Shown here: positions 23,601 through 35,586 of the stretch, piece by piece
How positions within the stretch are numbered: position 1 is the stretch's first letter
Layout of the letters: every line of letters begins with the position of its first letter
Assembly: GCA_964017145.1 (NCBI GenBank)
Contig: OZ024842.1
Span: 3,720,001 to 3,784,000 of the forward strand
Direction: 5' to 3'
From: Agrocybe praecox
Lineage: Eukaryota > Basidiomycota > Agaricomycetes > Agaricales > Agrocybaceae
Length of the DNA: 64,000 bases
Notes under the pieces: generated by a model
What the model was told of the DNA's origin: nothing
Database searches by the model: none
Seen by the model: only the letters and a program-made list of their open reading frames with translations
Made by a program: the position numbers and the translations under genes

Positions 23601-24855
23601 TCCTCGGCGCGGATGCATACGTCGTTGTGGCGGGTCCTGCTAATGTCTACGCTCACTACGTCACTACACGAGAAGAATATGGTATCCAGCGATATGAAGG
23701 CGCTAGCACAATTTTCGGCCCATGTGAGTTTGCATTTACGTTACCATCTTTTTTAATAACAATTATCCCGCTTCGAATGCTCAACCCGCCAATGAGTTGT
23801 TATCTTTCGGGAACGAATTTCTCCGATTCACTTTAAAGTCCATGCGAAATTTAATTTATGCGCGTGACCCGACGGAAGTGTCGAAAGAGACTTCTTTTTC
23901 TGACATATGTCCTCACTTTCTGTCTGTTTGCCGCCTTGACTGCGACATTCTCATTCGTGGAATCATTTACTAGCCGGCATGCTGATTTTTATCATCCTAT
24001 GCAGTCACCCTGGAGGCTTACATCGACAAGTACTCGAGTCTGGTACCCTTCCTTGCGGACAATGCAAGTGGTACTCCGGCCTCGGATTCGCCCCCTCCTG
24101 AACAGACTTCCAATGCCATTTCACTACAGGTATGCCGTGCTTGTAACTCCTCTTTTCATGTCAGCCGTTGATTTCAATTTATTCTTGAGACTGCCGTCGT
24201 ATTTGATGCAGCGCCTATAGGCAAGAAGTTCGGCGGTGTCTTGACTGACGTGAATGTGAATACACTCTATCACGCTGGAGATACTGTTTTCGCGTTGTTC
24301 GTGGGTGCAAATCCTCGAGTACGTACTAATTGGGAATTTCCGCTCTACCATTATTGTCGCTAATTTTATCGTAATGCTCAAATAGAACAATCTACGTTTG
24401 GAAGGAACTTTCCTCACCGTTGATCAGTTGGTCTCTGGCCAATGGAAAACGGTAAGAACCGACTCGCACCCGTCAACCATTTATGCTTGGACAAGAGTGA
24501 GCACTGTACGTAACTTTCGCAACTACGGTTCAGGCCTGCCGCAATGATTATCTGTTGACCCTTCTTTTCTAACCCAGATTTTGGGAACTAGTAACGTGAA
24601 TATATCATGGTATAGGTTGTTTCTTTATGGTTACAGACTAATATTGACGCTGGTATTGATTTTTAGGACAATCGAAACTGGTACTCCAGGTGTGTATCAT
24701 TAACTATCTATTTCACTTGCCTGAATAGTCATTTGTCTAACCATGTTTTTGAAACAGCGGGAACTTATCGTCTTACCTATAACGGAGACTCCAAACCTCT
24801 TATTGGATCCATTTCCTCCTTCACAGGAATTTCCTCGTCTTTCACAGTGGCGTAG
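20671..24855 (+). CDS. neutral/alkaline (non-lysosomal) ceramidase
   Basis: A many-exon gene whose spliced product follows the neutral ceramidase family from end to end. These enzymes hydrolyse ceramide to sphingosine and fatty acid. The ATG at 20671 opens a signal peptide (MLSKAFLYLTAFLASSSV), so the enzyme is secreted or faces a lumen; the in-frame ATG at 20602 would bury it. Key motifs are YLLGLGIGDITGP, MGYASLAQTDTGLHMRERSR, the zinc-site motif VGTHQHSGVGG, FFAVHGTSLYE, the NVGDTSPN motif holding the catalytic Ser, NPVHGTVKSVN, a GELTTMAGRR block, VVVAGPANVYAHYVTTREEY and the C-terminal beta-domain ending SSSFTVA. Two introns begin with GC (22699-22811 and 23251-23322). Three are unusually long (195, 209 and 281 nt at 23038, 23357 and 23724). 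No disabling change was found. Confidence 0.9.
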
Positions 24856-25181
24856 TTTTATTTCCTTTCTTTCTTGAACTTCATCTCGCTACAGTTGAAC
24901 CTTGATATCATTCTCTGGAACTCAATTTCTAGTTGTATTGCTTACGGACAATTACAATTGTATAGTACCCTGGTACTCATATACACTGAAAGAGCGTGGG
25001 CAAAGTCATTGCGCGGGAAATAGCCTTGCCTCGAGGCGTCCATGTGTTGATGACTCGGTAGTACTGTTCGGTCCCTGCGGATGAGTGTGAAAAGCCCGAC
25101 CCTCAACGTTGCAACTCCCCCAACTGCAGTACCACACTTGTACCTTTGTGTTTTTTCGTCTTTCTTACTCCTAAATATCCC

Positions 25182-25828
25182 ATGTTTCGTAATCTCACCA
25201 GTCAATTGGCTGCTGCCGCATCCGGGGATGCCAAGAAGGTTCTGTCACCTTCATTGCGTCCAGACATATACACTTTGATAGATACGACAAAACCATGGAT
25301 TATTGGTGGATTAGGTGGAGGTCAGGCTGGGGATGGGGTGTCTTACGGTCCCCTTTTGGCCAGCATCCAGAAGCACATCGTAGACACCAAAAAACCTGGA
25401 CTAGAGTCGTTTGGGCAAGCTGAAGGCGAAATCGCGGTTATTGTGGGCGGTATCACGAACATGGTTTTGGAGTTGAGTAAATGGGAGGGAATGTCGGCTG
25501 GGATGGCAATGCGCACATGGGTGGACTCGCTTGTCGAAGCTCATAAGAAGGCTTCTAGCCAGACAAGGAAGGACTTAATTGCGATGGGCATCACCCGGGG
25601 GCTCAACCAATATACCGATGTGACACTTTTGACAAAGGATCTCACCACAAGAATTCAAATTATATCGTGTTTGAAAACAGGTGAGTGTTGAGAACGGTTC
25701 GTGAAGCAGAACCTATGTACGTCTTGCAAGAGAACTGGCATGGGGCTGGGAACACCTCAGTGACCCCACATGATATGTTGGACATCCTCACAACATCGAA
25801 CCCTGTTTTGTGGTTTATTTCCGTTTGA
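25182..25828 (+). CDS. unidentified protein, 198 aa
   Basis: Exon 1 is 25182-25680 and exon 2 is 25731-25828, joined across a 50-nt GTGAGT...CAAG intron in phase. Without splicing the frame stops at 25691. The start at 25182 (MFRNLTSQLAAAA) is preferred over 25146 because it gives an amphipathic, possibly mitochondrial N-terminus. A Gly-rich stretch, IIGGLGGGQAGDGVSYGPLL, and EGEIAVIVGGITNMVLELS are the notable parts; the rest is helical (WVDSLVEAHKKASSQTRKDL). I do not recognise the family. The gap from the ceramidase stop is about 330 bp on the same strand, with no gene in it. Confidence 0.5.
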
Positions 25829-26415
25829 TGAAGATAACTGACGGGAGGCCTTCTTTTAGTTAGTTCAAGAATATATGGGGCCGGAACCGATGAAGCGAGA
25901 CAGAGCGAAGCTATGTGGAGTTCTAAGTTCATATGATGTTCGATGGTGAATCCAGAACAGATCTATTTTGGTGGTACAAATCTACTAGCTAGTATACATA
26001 CACACATGTACAGTTTTTTTGGTGGATCCAACATGTAGACAACCTGACGATTGGAGGGCTCAACCCTCTCCAAAAATGAGAAAAGAAACACAACGAAGGG
26101 TATAGAAATAGAGGAAATAGAGAACGAAGGTAATAAAGAAATAGAAAAAAGATGTCCAATAGTGTGTTTGCAAAGGAAGAAAAAATATTAGGCTAGATGA
26201 ACAAATAGTAGGAGAGGACAGAGGGTCTTTTGAAGTGATGACAATGTAGTAGTACATACATAGAATATAAGAATTTACAACACCAATAGAAGTTAACTAT
26301 AAAAAAGGGGGCTGGATATTGTACATGGATGGTCCGTTCAGGGGTTTACGCATCATGATCCTAGCGACTATGTGATGAGATTGTCAGTAAATGAAAAAGA
26401 GAATGGTATGGGGAG
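25829..26415. other. convergent spacer, 3' flank of the TEA gene
   Basis: A/T-rich and purine-rich sequence (GAAA runs at 26080-26180). No gene is seen. It likely contains the 3' UTR of the minus-strand gene. Confidence 0.4.
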
Positions 26416-27962
26416 TTAACTCACGTATTGTGGAATGTCTTGCATAGAGAAGGATGCATTTGCTAGCATTTGTTGGTCGTGGTCACTCATCATGACTTGG
26501 ACTGGTCTACTGCAATCTTCGGGACTTGGGTAGACAGAGTTATGCGAAGAGGTAACAGTCCAGTCGCCGCAGCCTGCCATGTAAGGGAGGTCGACATAGG
26601 CCTGGGGCTTCTGGTTGGTGTAAGGCAAGAAGTCGGTGAAGCTTTCGGTATCCATTGGGATAAGGTCGAACCCGAAGTCGTTCTTTTGCATAGAGGCATC
26701 CATTGAAATCGGCGACGTTGAGTAGACCTCGGCGTGCGATGATGCTGTGACATATTTGAATCGGTACATGGCAGAGAATATCGTTGGCGTTGACGCTGAC
26801 GAGGAAGCACCATCTTGGACAACCCGTTGAATGATGACATATTTCGAGGCATCTATGCCGACATGCGATTGTCAACGTCAAGCGTATACAAGGCGTGATG
26901 AAATACATACCTGGATCACGACATATTTTATTCCAGAATCCGGGGACCAAAGATGTTGTGTACAACAGGCTACCATCTGCGGCGGGGGTGTCCACCAGCT
27001 CAAGATCGGTTATTTCGGTATACGCTTTGCTCTCGTCTGCGTATACAGTAAAGTACGATTTTGCTGAAGTTGGTGTCCGGGACATAAGGGTGATGGTGGC
27101 ATCAATGTCCTCAATTTGTCGGGGTTGTTGTGACGCCCTGAGTACTTTGTAACCGTGATCGATCCAGACGTGCTCGTCATCGTCCATTTGGTGGTCCATG
27201 TTATTGCCGACAGCATCGACATGATGGAGGAGATCAATATAAACAATAGTTTCAGGTGTCTCTTCAGTGCGTGGCTCGACCCCTCGATACAGGAGGCTTT
27301 GGAGTGTGGCGTGGGCCTCGGTCGGAGTGGTTGGTGAGCTTAGAGACGAATCACTTCCAGATTCAGACTCGTATCGAAGAGGAGGTAGTCCGTACGTCAA
27401 ATGACTATCTTTGTGCTGATACTCGGGAGATTGGGAAGGGGTGCGATATGGTCGTCGATTAGGTGACAAAAGGTTAAGCACTGCGTAAAGGGAATGATTA
27501 GACCATATACTATCTTTCCATACGAAAGTTTACTCACGTCGCTTTCCGCCGCACGTATCGCGAAGTTGCTGGAGGCGACTTCCAACTTGCTTTGCTGTGC
27601 GTCTCTTGCCGGTCTTTCTGAATATCCAGTCGGAAATAAACCTGTTCCTCATAGGGAAACGACCTAGGAGGCGCGTTTCTCTGGAATCGTCTGGCTGGTA
27701 GTTCTCCAAACCTAGGAGGTGGTGTTAACCTTGGAAGACATAGAGTTATAGAATAAACCATACCTTCAATGAGGGCTGCCTCTAGCTCAGGAGGCCAAAC
27801 GACTTCACCACCTCGAAGAGTTTTCCAACTTTTGCGGCCTTTGACGATAGACTGGAAGACATCTTGGGTACGGGGGTTCTGGAGGGGTGCGCACTTGATA
27901 GAAGCGCCATTGGTAAGACGCGTCGTGGATGAAGGAGAAGACTCGACGCTTGAGGATGCCAT
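26416..27962 (-). CDS. TEA/ATTS-domain transcription factor, 459 aa
   Basis: Four exons on the minus strand: 27962-27764, 27711-27538, 27480-26911 and 26852-26416, with introns of 52, 57 and 58 nt, all in phase (1380 nt). The TEA DNA-binding domain spans about residues 41-122. It starts GRKSWKTLRGGEVVWPPELE, continues with LGRFPMRNRFISDWIFRKTG and ends in the recognition helix KRRTAKQVGSRLQQLRD. This is the TEAD/AbaA/Tec1 class, nuclear regulators of development and cell-type programmes. A Ser/Pro/Thr-rich linker follows (SSLSSPTTPTEA). The C-terminal half has no recognised partner-binding domain but includes predicted strands (ETIVYIDLLHHVD, YKVLRAS). An upstream in-frame Met at 27980 would add six residues. 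Confidence 0.85.
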
Positions 27963-30900
27963 TGCGAGTAGAGTACACAAAGGGAAGACGACGGATCCTT
28001 TTAGTGATTATATGTTCGGAGGAGCCTCGATATTTAAACACGGGAATGACACCCATCCGTTTAATAGACTCATTATTCGGAAGCATCTGTGAAGAGATCT
28101 GTGCATCTCGTCAGCCCCGCCTTAGCACAAGGCTATGCCATTTCTGGCGGAAGCCAGATTTAACGCACGCCGAATCCGTGGGTCTTCCAATTCGGTAACA
28201 TCTGAGTAAGTCGACCGCGTAGAGCTTACGACAATTTCGTGTTGTTCCTTGAGATCGAAGATTCACAAGGTCAAGTTCCAGAGTCCCCTTCGTTAACCTG
28301 TAACTTTTCAATGCCAATCAAAATAGAACAGCTTGAATCCTGTCTGATTATGGGACACCCCAAGTTTGGGACACCCAAGGTTTCAAGATGCGGCGTTTAC
28401 CTTCCTGTAGAATCTGCCCAAACAAATGTCAGCTTGGAGATTTTTTGGATTCTGAGGATATGTTTTCTTCGCCGATCCTCACTCACATCATGGAAGGGTA
28501 CAAATTTTGCACACAGCCACCCCCCGGTACTGTTGGATCCCGGGTACAAACAAACCCAGACGTGACCATTCGTCGGATTTCCACCTGCCAATCACAAAAA
28601 ATTTGCCGACTTTATTAAGAAGTTCCACTCTTCCGGTTCAAATGATACTCTTATGGCCCAATGTTTATTACCTCTCAAAATATTTCTGCTTTTCAAGGAG
28701 AATATCTTCGCTTGTTTCTATAAACGGTTACTCAGGCATAACCTTTCGTATACCGTCAATTATTTATGTCTGCCGCAAGACCTGTCAGTCTTTCCTAGAC
28801 GCGATGTCCAAGTAAAAATGAAGTAGAAAATAGCTTTCATTTCATAAGCTTATAGGAGAGGACGCCGAGGGGTATGAACCCCGACCGTGACTAGCGAGAG
28901 ATAATGCCTACTAATTTAATGGATGAAATCTTAGAAATATGTAATCCTAAAGGGTTTTGGTAATATCTAAATATAAAAAAACTGGGACTGACTATCGGAG
29001 AATGATCACGAGAGTATCCTACATATAGAACAACAAACTTGATGCGCGCTGTGGGATCCAGACGAAAATCCGACGCAGCTGCAATACTCTACCAGGGGGA
29101 AAGGGGTATGAACTTAGACTTGAATCCTTACTTACAGGTGAAAAAATTCAGTGATATTAGATAGTAATTGAAACACGTTTTTGTGATGTGCGTCAACGAT
29201 CAGCCACCTGCGCTGCGTATTTCGATGGCCACAGAAAGGGGTGCGTGTGTACGGTATTCGACGGATATCAGAATTTAGAAAGAAGAAAGAACAAGTGAAT
29301 GAGGAAAAAATAGACATCTTTCGCGGCGGAACAATTGAATAAAGTGTTTGAAAGGGATGATTATCAACAACCATGAGAGACGACGAAGCTTCTCAGAAAG
29401 GGGTGTGAGTGCGCGTCTCCTACTCGACGATGTTTTCCTATTTTTTTGGGTAACAGTAGTGATAGCCACACCAACAATCAACAGTTGCCATAATATGTCT
29501 AGCCAACGCAGTGACTCCCGTGGTGAGCGCAACATCATGGCCTACGTTAAGCCTCGATAGGAGGTCAAATTTCCATGGGTATTGGATGAGTCCTTTGATG
29601 CCAGCAACTGCATTGGAGCAGGAAAAAACACTCGTCTCTCCTTCTTTTCATTATGATTGATCTGAACACAAGACATGATAGACTAGTAAAGCCCCCCGAG
29701 GAAATTTGGGGATGAGTATATGATGGGCATGTTTGACACAATATCCGACGGTACAGTAAGATCTCCTCGATCTTGGGGCAGCATATTATATCAATATGTT
29801 TAGGATAGACTGACATACAATTACTTGATAATCACAGAAGAAGATTTACAACATAGCCATTCCATGATGCCAGGAGGGTGGTTCACTTTACTTGCTCCTT
29901 CAAAATGCATCCTACATCATGCCGGGTGGGAAATGAGCCAGCTTTTAAAGATATAACCAGTAATCTGAGTGCCCTGAAAGAACAGCCGCAGAGTCAGCAG
30001 TGAAAGAGCAAACCAAACGACCCAGTCTTTCTTTTTTTTTAGCCTGAGCTGAAACGACTTCGCCCATGAGCTAGCTAAATAGACAGTACGCGCTAAAATT
30101 CGCCTCTTGGTATTGCACTGACTTTCACCATCGCGTCTATATGGTTGATCGCATCGCCAACTGTCGGGGGAGGATACATTCCGTTCCGTTAGACTATCTC
30201 GACGTCATAAGCATGGCAGAAAGCTGTGAGGCGGCGTAAGTGTTATTTTTAGAAGAGGCGGTATACCCTAAAGAAGAACACCGCCTTCGAGGCGGGATCG
30301 TGCCGCACGCATGGCGCTTGTTTTCTTCGATCGCCATCAAAACCTTATTCCAAATTTATCATAAGCCATCAATGGTTTATGCCGAGCTGCCGATAACGCA
30401 ATGCGATAACTCTCCTTTGCTCGCCTCAATAATTTCTTTATTCGTTCATCCTTCTACGCTTAACTCTACATACCATCTAGAAAATTTAAAATGATAGTTC
30501 AAACTTTCAAGTCTGGAGGCGAGTAAGGTCTCTTATTTCGGCACGCTATTCGACTATCATCTATACAAGAAGTTTGGATATGTGATAAAGTGCTCATTCA
30601 TTCCCACAGAACTTACCGAGACCGAATCGTGCAGGTCTCTATTACTAAATTCGTCTGCGACCCTCTGAATCACACGTTTTCGTCGGCCTGTCATTGAACG
30701 TACGTAGTGCGCACGCTTGCGAGGGCTAACATAGGCAAATTACTACTGCACGTCGACACCGACAACCGACAAGACGTAGTCTCATAATAGTCTCCTCGTA
30801 GTTCGGCTCAGGCTCGCGAAACCGACATTGCATTGCCTTTAAAAGCTCCTCCTCTGACTTTTTTGAAAATGGATATCAGCTCCTTCAAGTTTTGAGTAGC

Positions 30901-32663
30901 ACATAGTACTACTACTAGGTGAGTTCCCCAGCGATAAGCCTTGGATCGTAACTTCCTTTTACTGCTGAAACCCCGACAGTCAATTTTTATAACTTTAAGT
31001 CCTTTTCTACAAAGGTAGTCTTCTGGTGCTTTCCTTTCTCAATTGAGAATGTTAATTTCACCATGTTCGGCCAGTTGCGTCAACCGTTCGTTATTCATCG
31101 GCCTGCGGCCAATTTGGTGGTCCCGGATAGAAGATCGTCACTTACGTTCTGTTCTTCTTCTCGTACTGGTTTTTAATAGAGTACGAGAAAGCTTGCGCGC
31201 CTCTGCAGAACCTTCGTGTTCATTCAAGTTCAAGGTTCAATGCATGCCGAGCGTCCAAGGATAGCTTGGTTCATTTGCCAACGGTTCGGTGGTCTAGTAA
31301 TGTTCAGGATATGGATTGTGCGCAGCACTTCAGCGGAACTTCGAAGGACTTGTGCTAATCCCCGTCAATCCATAGTAGCTTAGCTCATCCGTGATCAGAT
31401 AGACATGTCATTGTGTCAACGGCATCGGAGAGGGAAATGATCGTGATCAGAAAAACTGAACGTAGTACAGGACATTTGACAGACACGAACAGAAAAGGCC
31501 TCTTTCCTTTGATTACACCTGATGGTGGAGGCCCTATTTACGGCTATCTAATGCATTAGATCATAACATCCTCCCCACGGATGCAACTTCGTGCATACTA
31601 ATCACTACCAATCACTTACCTGGGTTGCAAATGGTTCGGACCCCTCTGTCGCGTTAAAAATACATGGGGTATAGCAATTATCTTATCGAGAAGTACATCT
31701 CGCCTATGCGACATAGTTTTCAGAGCCACACAGCCAGAGGGATCGACGAGATTTATAAACCACGGTGCTTGAACTCTCCGTCGCCCGAGCACAGGGCCAG
31801 GTGCCTTTTCGCTTCGCACGCATTATTACATCACCACCCTCATGTTTCTCTTTCATAGCCATGACTTATATTTAAAACATACCAATGATGAACACTGCGA
31901 TCTATGAATAGAAACGAAAAGCATTTTGTTGAAAGAGAAAACAGCAACACACGCGAAGTCTGTATACAATAACGCCGGTGACAAACACTGTCTGTCACCA
32001 AGTATCCATACCCATTCTCTTCCATCAAAATATAGTAATATTACCTTGCATTAAGGAGGCGAAAAGCCGTCGCCAAAGAACAATATTTATTCAAACAAGA
32101 CTCCTAGGAACTCCGGGCTCTGTAACGCAGTCATGCAGAAACAAAGGACACTCTTTAGACCGACCTCCTGTCCCTTTTCACGTACCTGACTGAAGCCAGC
32201 GCTCGCGCGCGCCTGTTGCCTGTTGCCTGTTCCTGCACTGATTGATTAGCATTGAGTGTTATTTATTCAAGGAGAAATGAGCTCAAGATTCAACGTTTTG
32301 TAAAGACAGCCACAGAAGGCACTCCTGACCAAAATATAGTTTGGAAGAGATCGCGCAAGTTATGTACAGGGAAGTTCAGTATGGAGTAAGGACTGTGTAG
32401 GGCCAAGTTCTTTCGGCCACAGCAAGTAACACAAAGGGACACGAGTAAAAAACAACCGAGCAGTGACCGGCCACGAAAATGATAAAAAAGAGTAACGACA
32501 GTGGGTATAGGGTAAGTATGTATGTAGTGTAGTGTAGGTATAATAAATACAAGGTTCTGTAGTGCACTGTACTGTCCAAATGTTCGCGCGTAAGAGTATC
32601 GTTATAAGAATATGTTCAAACTTAAGCATTGTTCGTTTGCTTTTTCACATTCCGGCGTGTCGT
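27963..32663. other. gene-poor region, 4.7 kb
   Basis: No frame here convinces. There is a short direct repeat of GGGACACCCCAAG/GGGACACCCAAGG near 28353-28382 and a triple CTGTTGC-type repeat near 32213-32235. A possible 54-codon two-exon frame around 31064-31264 (starting MFGQLRQPFVIHR) needs a weak GTTTTT donor and is not called. The 3' UTR of the glucanase gene occupies the right end. Confidence 0.35.
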
Positions 32664-35586
32664 TCAAGCAGACCGACGCGACGGAGGAGGGGTGATGGTA
32701 GGAAATATAGCAGCGTTCGCTCCCCCAGAACATCCGGTAGGAACAAGGGCGTCTTGTGAATCCCAACCTTCAGGATAGGTACACCCGGGAATTGGTGTTG
32801 GTCCTGGAACATTGTCATTCTGGTTGAACCACCCATTCCCACTAGCGGAAGCGCCAGTCTGGCCCGCGGCGTTGGTGAAGGTCGGCATGGGCAATGTGGA
32901 AATAGGCCCAGTGAAAGTATAAAGAGGCAAATCCGAAACAGCGAATGTGGAATCTTCAAACTGGGCGGGAGGATAGGGGTATGATGATGTTTGAGCTGTA
33001 GGTATAGTGCCTGCCCCTGCACCACCAGTCATCCAGGAGTCGAAGCCACTGAATGCAGGCCCTGAACCTGAGCCACAGAAGCCGAATGCTGACCTGGGAT
33101 CAGTGGGCATCCATCCGTTTTCAAGACCTAGCTGATAGGACCAGAGTGGTGACTGAACGATGCCCGCATTTGATTGTCCGATCTAAGTATGTCGTAAAAC
33201 ATAAAAGAATCACTTAACTCGTTGGAGAAATGAAGCGAATAATTAAAAAAGTACGTACCTTCCAAGTCCAGAAGAACCAATCTCTAAATGCATCCATTTG
33301 GGCCGTAGCAAGAGCCAACAAACCTGCTTTCGTACCAGGTGTCCAATTAGTTGAGTCTTGCCATAAGTCGCAATTTCCTCCAAAAGTATGGCTTCCCGGA
33401 ATACCCTTGAGGAACAAGCCGCAATCATTGAATCCGTTACTAAATTCACCAGCAAACGTCACTCCGAAACCTTGACGGCTACGAGAAGAGTGGTTTAATA
33501 GAAGTTGACTTTGGTTATGAAAGAATACGTCACCAACCTAGTGTTAAAACTTTCTGCCCATCGCGTACATGCCTTCTGCGGCCATACCCCTCCGGCCCCT
33601 GAGCCAACACCAGTGTCGATAGGGTCAGTGGCTGGTGATCCATCGAAGGCAAAATATGGATGGGTATCGAGAGCCACTCTGTCGGCTCCATTTAAGAAAT
33701 CGGCCCATGCGGCCAAACCTTGGAAGCCGTCATGGATGCTGATCATAGGCCCTTTGCCTTCTCCTACACCTGTGATCCCGCGAATCATGTCATAGGCTTC
33801 TAAATAGCTGTTGAACGTAAGTGAATCAAATTTCAGGAAGCAGAGATCCAGATCCTAAGTACTTACAAGCCACGGATTTCTGTCCTGCCAATCTGAGAAA
33901 CCAAAGCTTCGTTCATGATACCAAAAATCGGGACAACATCCTTGTACTCAGGTTGAGAGATGAATTCTGTGATGATACGAATGTAATTCAATGCTCGTTG
34001 AGCGTTTGCCATCCCCATTACGCCCTGCAAGAAATTTACGGATCCCAGTTTTCCCGAGTGGTTCAATCCTGTTGACAGATAATTAAGATTATGTTCAAGG
34101 TGAATAGAATTCAGCGTTACGTGCCATTCTGAGAACCCGGTATAGTGTGTAAATCCAATTCTACCCGAAGGCCATACTTCCTGCACCATTGTAGCGCTTG
34201 CAGGATATACCTAATGGATGGCGTCATCAATGGATCGTTGCGTGAAAAATGTTTTGTTATACGCTTACTTCCAGCTGGTCCTTGCCAGGAAAGGTTCGTC
34301 TCCCCAAGTGTCAATAGCCCAGAAGGGAATTGGAAGCCTGATCCAATTTAATCCAGCGCCTGCGATTTGGGCAATGTCTTGTTCGGTCTAACCAACGAAC
34401 AACGAGAATTAATTGCAATTAGCGATTGACTCTAACGTAACAAAAGTAACCGTCTTACAATGAACGTTTTGTAATGATCTTCCAATTGACTCAACCCGCC
34501 GTTAGCGGTGTCGGCAGCCATTTTGACGCTGAGGGTCCATTCGTCAATTGCGTCGGGATACTTCTGGAAGAGAGCTGGAGTTATGAAGGGTTCTAAAACA
34601 AACCAGCCACCAAGGTTGACACTAGAAGGAAAGAGCCAGAGTTTAGTCACCGCCGTGACAGCGGTGATTTATGCCCGAACAGAAACAGCTCACCCGTAAA
34701 TACGGTCATTGTTATAATCCCAACTTTGATTGAGGGGAGGAGTCCAGGAATTTGGATAAGCATTGTTATTGTAAGGGTCATTGGGATCAGACCACCCTGT
34801 GGGCACAAAGGCGTCAATAATGAGGTCATGAAACCGAGATGAAGTGAAGAGTTTATTTTGGTGAATTTTTCTTGTGAAAATAGAACGGCGGACTGCGGCC
34901 GATTCCAAAAAAACAATCCCGCGGTACATGAGAGGAACACTACGACATAAAGCCACGAGGAACGGTCTCCAAGCAAGTATTGATTGCAGTCAGGAGCCTG
35001 GGATTTACTCACATATGCCACCGAAGGTGTTATTGTACACGAACGAAGAGCCGTCGCTAAGTTTGATGGTCGATCCACCTCCCCCCGAGATGAGTTCATT
35101 TGTGCTGGAAGGTGTTCCAGTACTACTACTATTACTAGCACCAGAAGTGCCTGATCCATGGCTAGGTTGTGGTCCTAAGGCAGAGCTTGAGTGTTTATTT
35201 TCCCGAGGCTTGATGACCAAAAAGAAGACGGGAAGTATGACCGCGAGAACTACGACTGCCAGGGCGATTAAGGAAATGACTGCAATCATAGGTGAACAGC
35301 GTCTTCGTTTCGGAGATGGGGTCATGGCGCCATAGGTTGTTGTAGGAATGACCTTCTCGTTGAAATTCCCCTGCTCGTTCAAAAAGGCCGATTCCCTATT
35401 GACCTGGAAGCGCGCTGCGGATCCAGCGTCTGAAGAAGGTGCATAAGAATCTCGTGGCGAGTCAACCGGATCCAGAAACGCTGGGCGGGGCTCGACTAAG
35501 GAAGTCGAGCTTGGTGGTAAAGGAATGTTGGCAGCCGGCAATCCTTCATGTAACGGGACTGGGGCGTAGTGGGAGTCTGAGGCCAT
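32664..35586 (-). CDS. membrane-anchored exo-beta-1,3-glucanase (GH5), 751 aa
   Basis: Nine exons on the minus strand (35586-35013, 34796-34694, 34621-34459, 34387-34269, 34210-34125, 34068-33867, 33807-33538, 33478-33259 and 33182-32664), 2256 nt with all junctions in phase. A disordered cytosolic N-terminus leads to basic residues KRRR and one membrane segment (about 99-124), then a Ser/Gly linker, so the catalytic domain faces outside. The GH5 barrel shows RIYGVNLGGWFVLEPF, AGLNWIRLPIPFWAI, ELDLHTIPGSQNG, the acid/base IMNEA (Glu about 402), HPYFAFDG, and the nucleophile in TFAGEFS (Glu about 517), followed by WFFWTWK. It trims beta-1,3-glucan of the cell wall. Intron 5 (34069-34124) appears to start with GC. 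A long Pro/Gly/Ser-rich tail follows the barrel. Confidence 0.9.

Noticed and set aside
31064..31264. possible 54-aa two-exon gene (also considered as a pheromone precursor)
   Set aside because: It needs a weak GTTTTT donor, has no C-terminal CaaX box, and no pheromone receptor gene is nearby.
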